Assembly: GCF_010435915.1 (NCBI RefSeq)
Contig: NZ_JAAFZH010000007.1
Location: 186,001 to 250,000, forward strand
DNA length: 64,000 nucleotides
Direction: 5' to 3'
Source: Spirosoma terrae
GTDB lineage: Bacteria > Bacteroidota > Bacteroidia > Cytophagales > Spirosomataceae
Position numbers and translations under genes: made by a program. Every line of letters starts with the position of its first letter. Within the stretch, counting starts at the first letter, position 1. Positions 63,889-64,000 of this stretch are shown here, piece by piece. The notes beneath the pieces are model-generated. The model worked only from the letters and a program-made list of their open reading frames with translations. It was not told where the DNA came from and searched no databases.

Positions 63889-64000
63889 ATGGCTACTCTG
63901 GTAAACCGCTACGTTATTCGCCACCTAACAGGAGCTAAAGCAAATCAGGTCGAAGAGTTCGACTACAAGAAGTATAACGAATTAACCTTTGGTCGTGCCG
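63889..64000 (+). CDS. FHA-domain protein, N-terminal fragment (runs off the window)
   Basis: An ATG at 63889 opens a frame of 37 codons that continues beyond the window. The start 'MATLVNRYVIRHLTGAKANQVEEF' and 'YNELTFGRA' resemble the beginning of a forkhead-associated (FHA) phosphothreonine-binding domain, in which LTFGRA is the conserved Gly-Arg strand. It is divergent from the TPR-kinase. The call rests on a short sequence. Confidence 0.55.
   Translation, partial: MATLVNRYVIRHLTGAKANQVEEFDYKKYNELTFGRA

Overview
The window looks like chromosome of a Cytophagales bacterium (Bacteroidota), most like Spirosoma. This rests on the gene content and protein style (giant SdrD-B-like surface protein, LytS-type kinases, ribosomal protein THX, DUF4377 lipoprotein, YfhO protein), GC near 50%, few Shine-Dalgarno sites, and many promoters with the Bacteroidota -7 element TAnnTTTG. 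The assignment is inference; no rRNA, tRNA, CRISPR array, phage or complete insertion sequence was seen.

Region by region. 1-2.5 kb: 5' part of a PAS sensor protein (cut by the window edge), pyrE, an OsmC protein. 2.8-15.3 kb: an ion/osmotic-stress neighbourhood with a trehalose-6-phosphate synthase/phosphatase fusion, an OmpR-type response regulator plus histidine kinase, small membrane proteins, a DUF389 protein, a Na+/H+ antiporter, a ClC transporter, a coiled-coil membrane protein, a metal-site-less HMA-like protein and a TPR protein. 15.4-26.7 kb: FAD oxidoreductase, ABC-F ATPase, DUF2461, beta-helix protein, murI, amidohydrolase, alaS, MerR regulator. 26.7-28.9 kb: a two-gene Septu-like defence operon (PtuA ATPase, PtuB HNH nuclease) bordered by a 151-bp inverted repeat. 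29-48 kb: mostly housekeeping and regulators (dprA, GH43, THX, YfhO, Crp-like, DinB, frr, pyrH, biotin carrier, methyltransferase, FrnE-like, dusB, AraC, two LytS-like kinases, CPBP protease, cdsA). 48.4-55 kb: one 2207-residue secreted protein with ten tandem SdrD-B modules in a 684-bp DNA repeat. 55-56.2 kb: a 1.1-kb AT-rich stretch without genes. 56.2-64 kb: CarboxypepD_reg-like protein, lpxH-like, OmpA protein, lipoprotein, NarL-type regulator, membrane protein, TPR-histidine kinase, and the start of an FHA protein.

The most notable observation is a repeated control element. Upstream of otsAB, the 7670 membrane protein, the 12206 coiled-coil protein and the 13582 TPR protein lie 3-4 copies of a 7-bp unit (about TTCTAAG or TTTTAAG) spaced exactly 11 bp. 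The array starts 49-50 bp upstream of a -7-like element, so its last copy occupies the -33 region. A looser copy sits in front of the OmpR-type regulator at 5483. This matches how PhoB/OmpR-family activators bind, and suggests the 5483/6201 two-component system runs a local regulon linking trehalose synthesis with envelope and ion functions.

Start codons were moved from the longest reading frame where a promoter element or signal peptide made the longer version unlikely (ABC-F ATPase, pyrH, cdsA, merR, YfhO, AraC, TPR-kinase).
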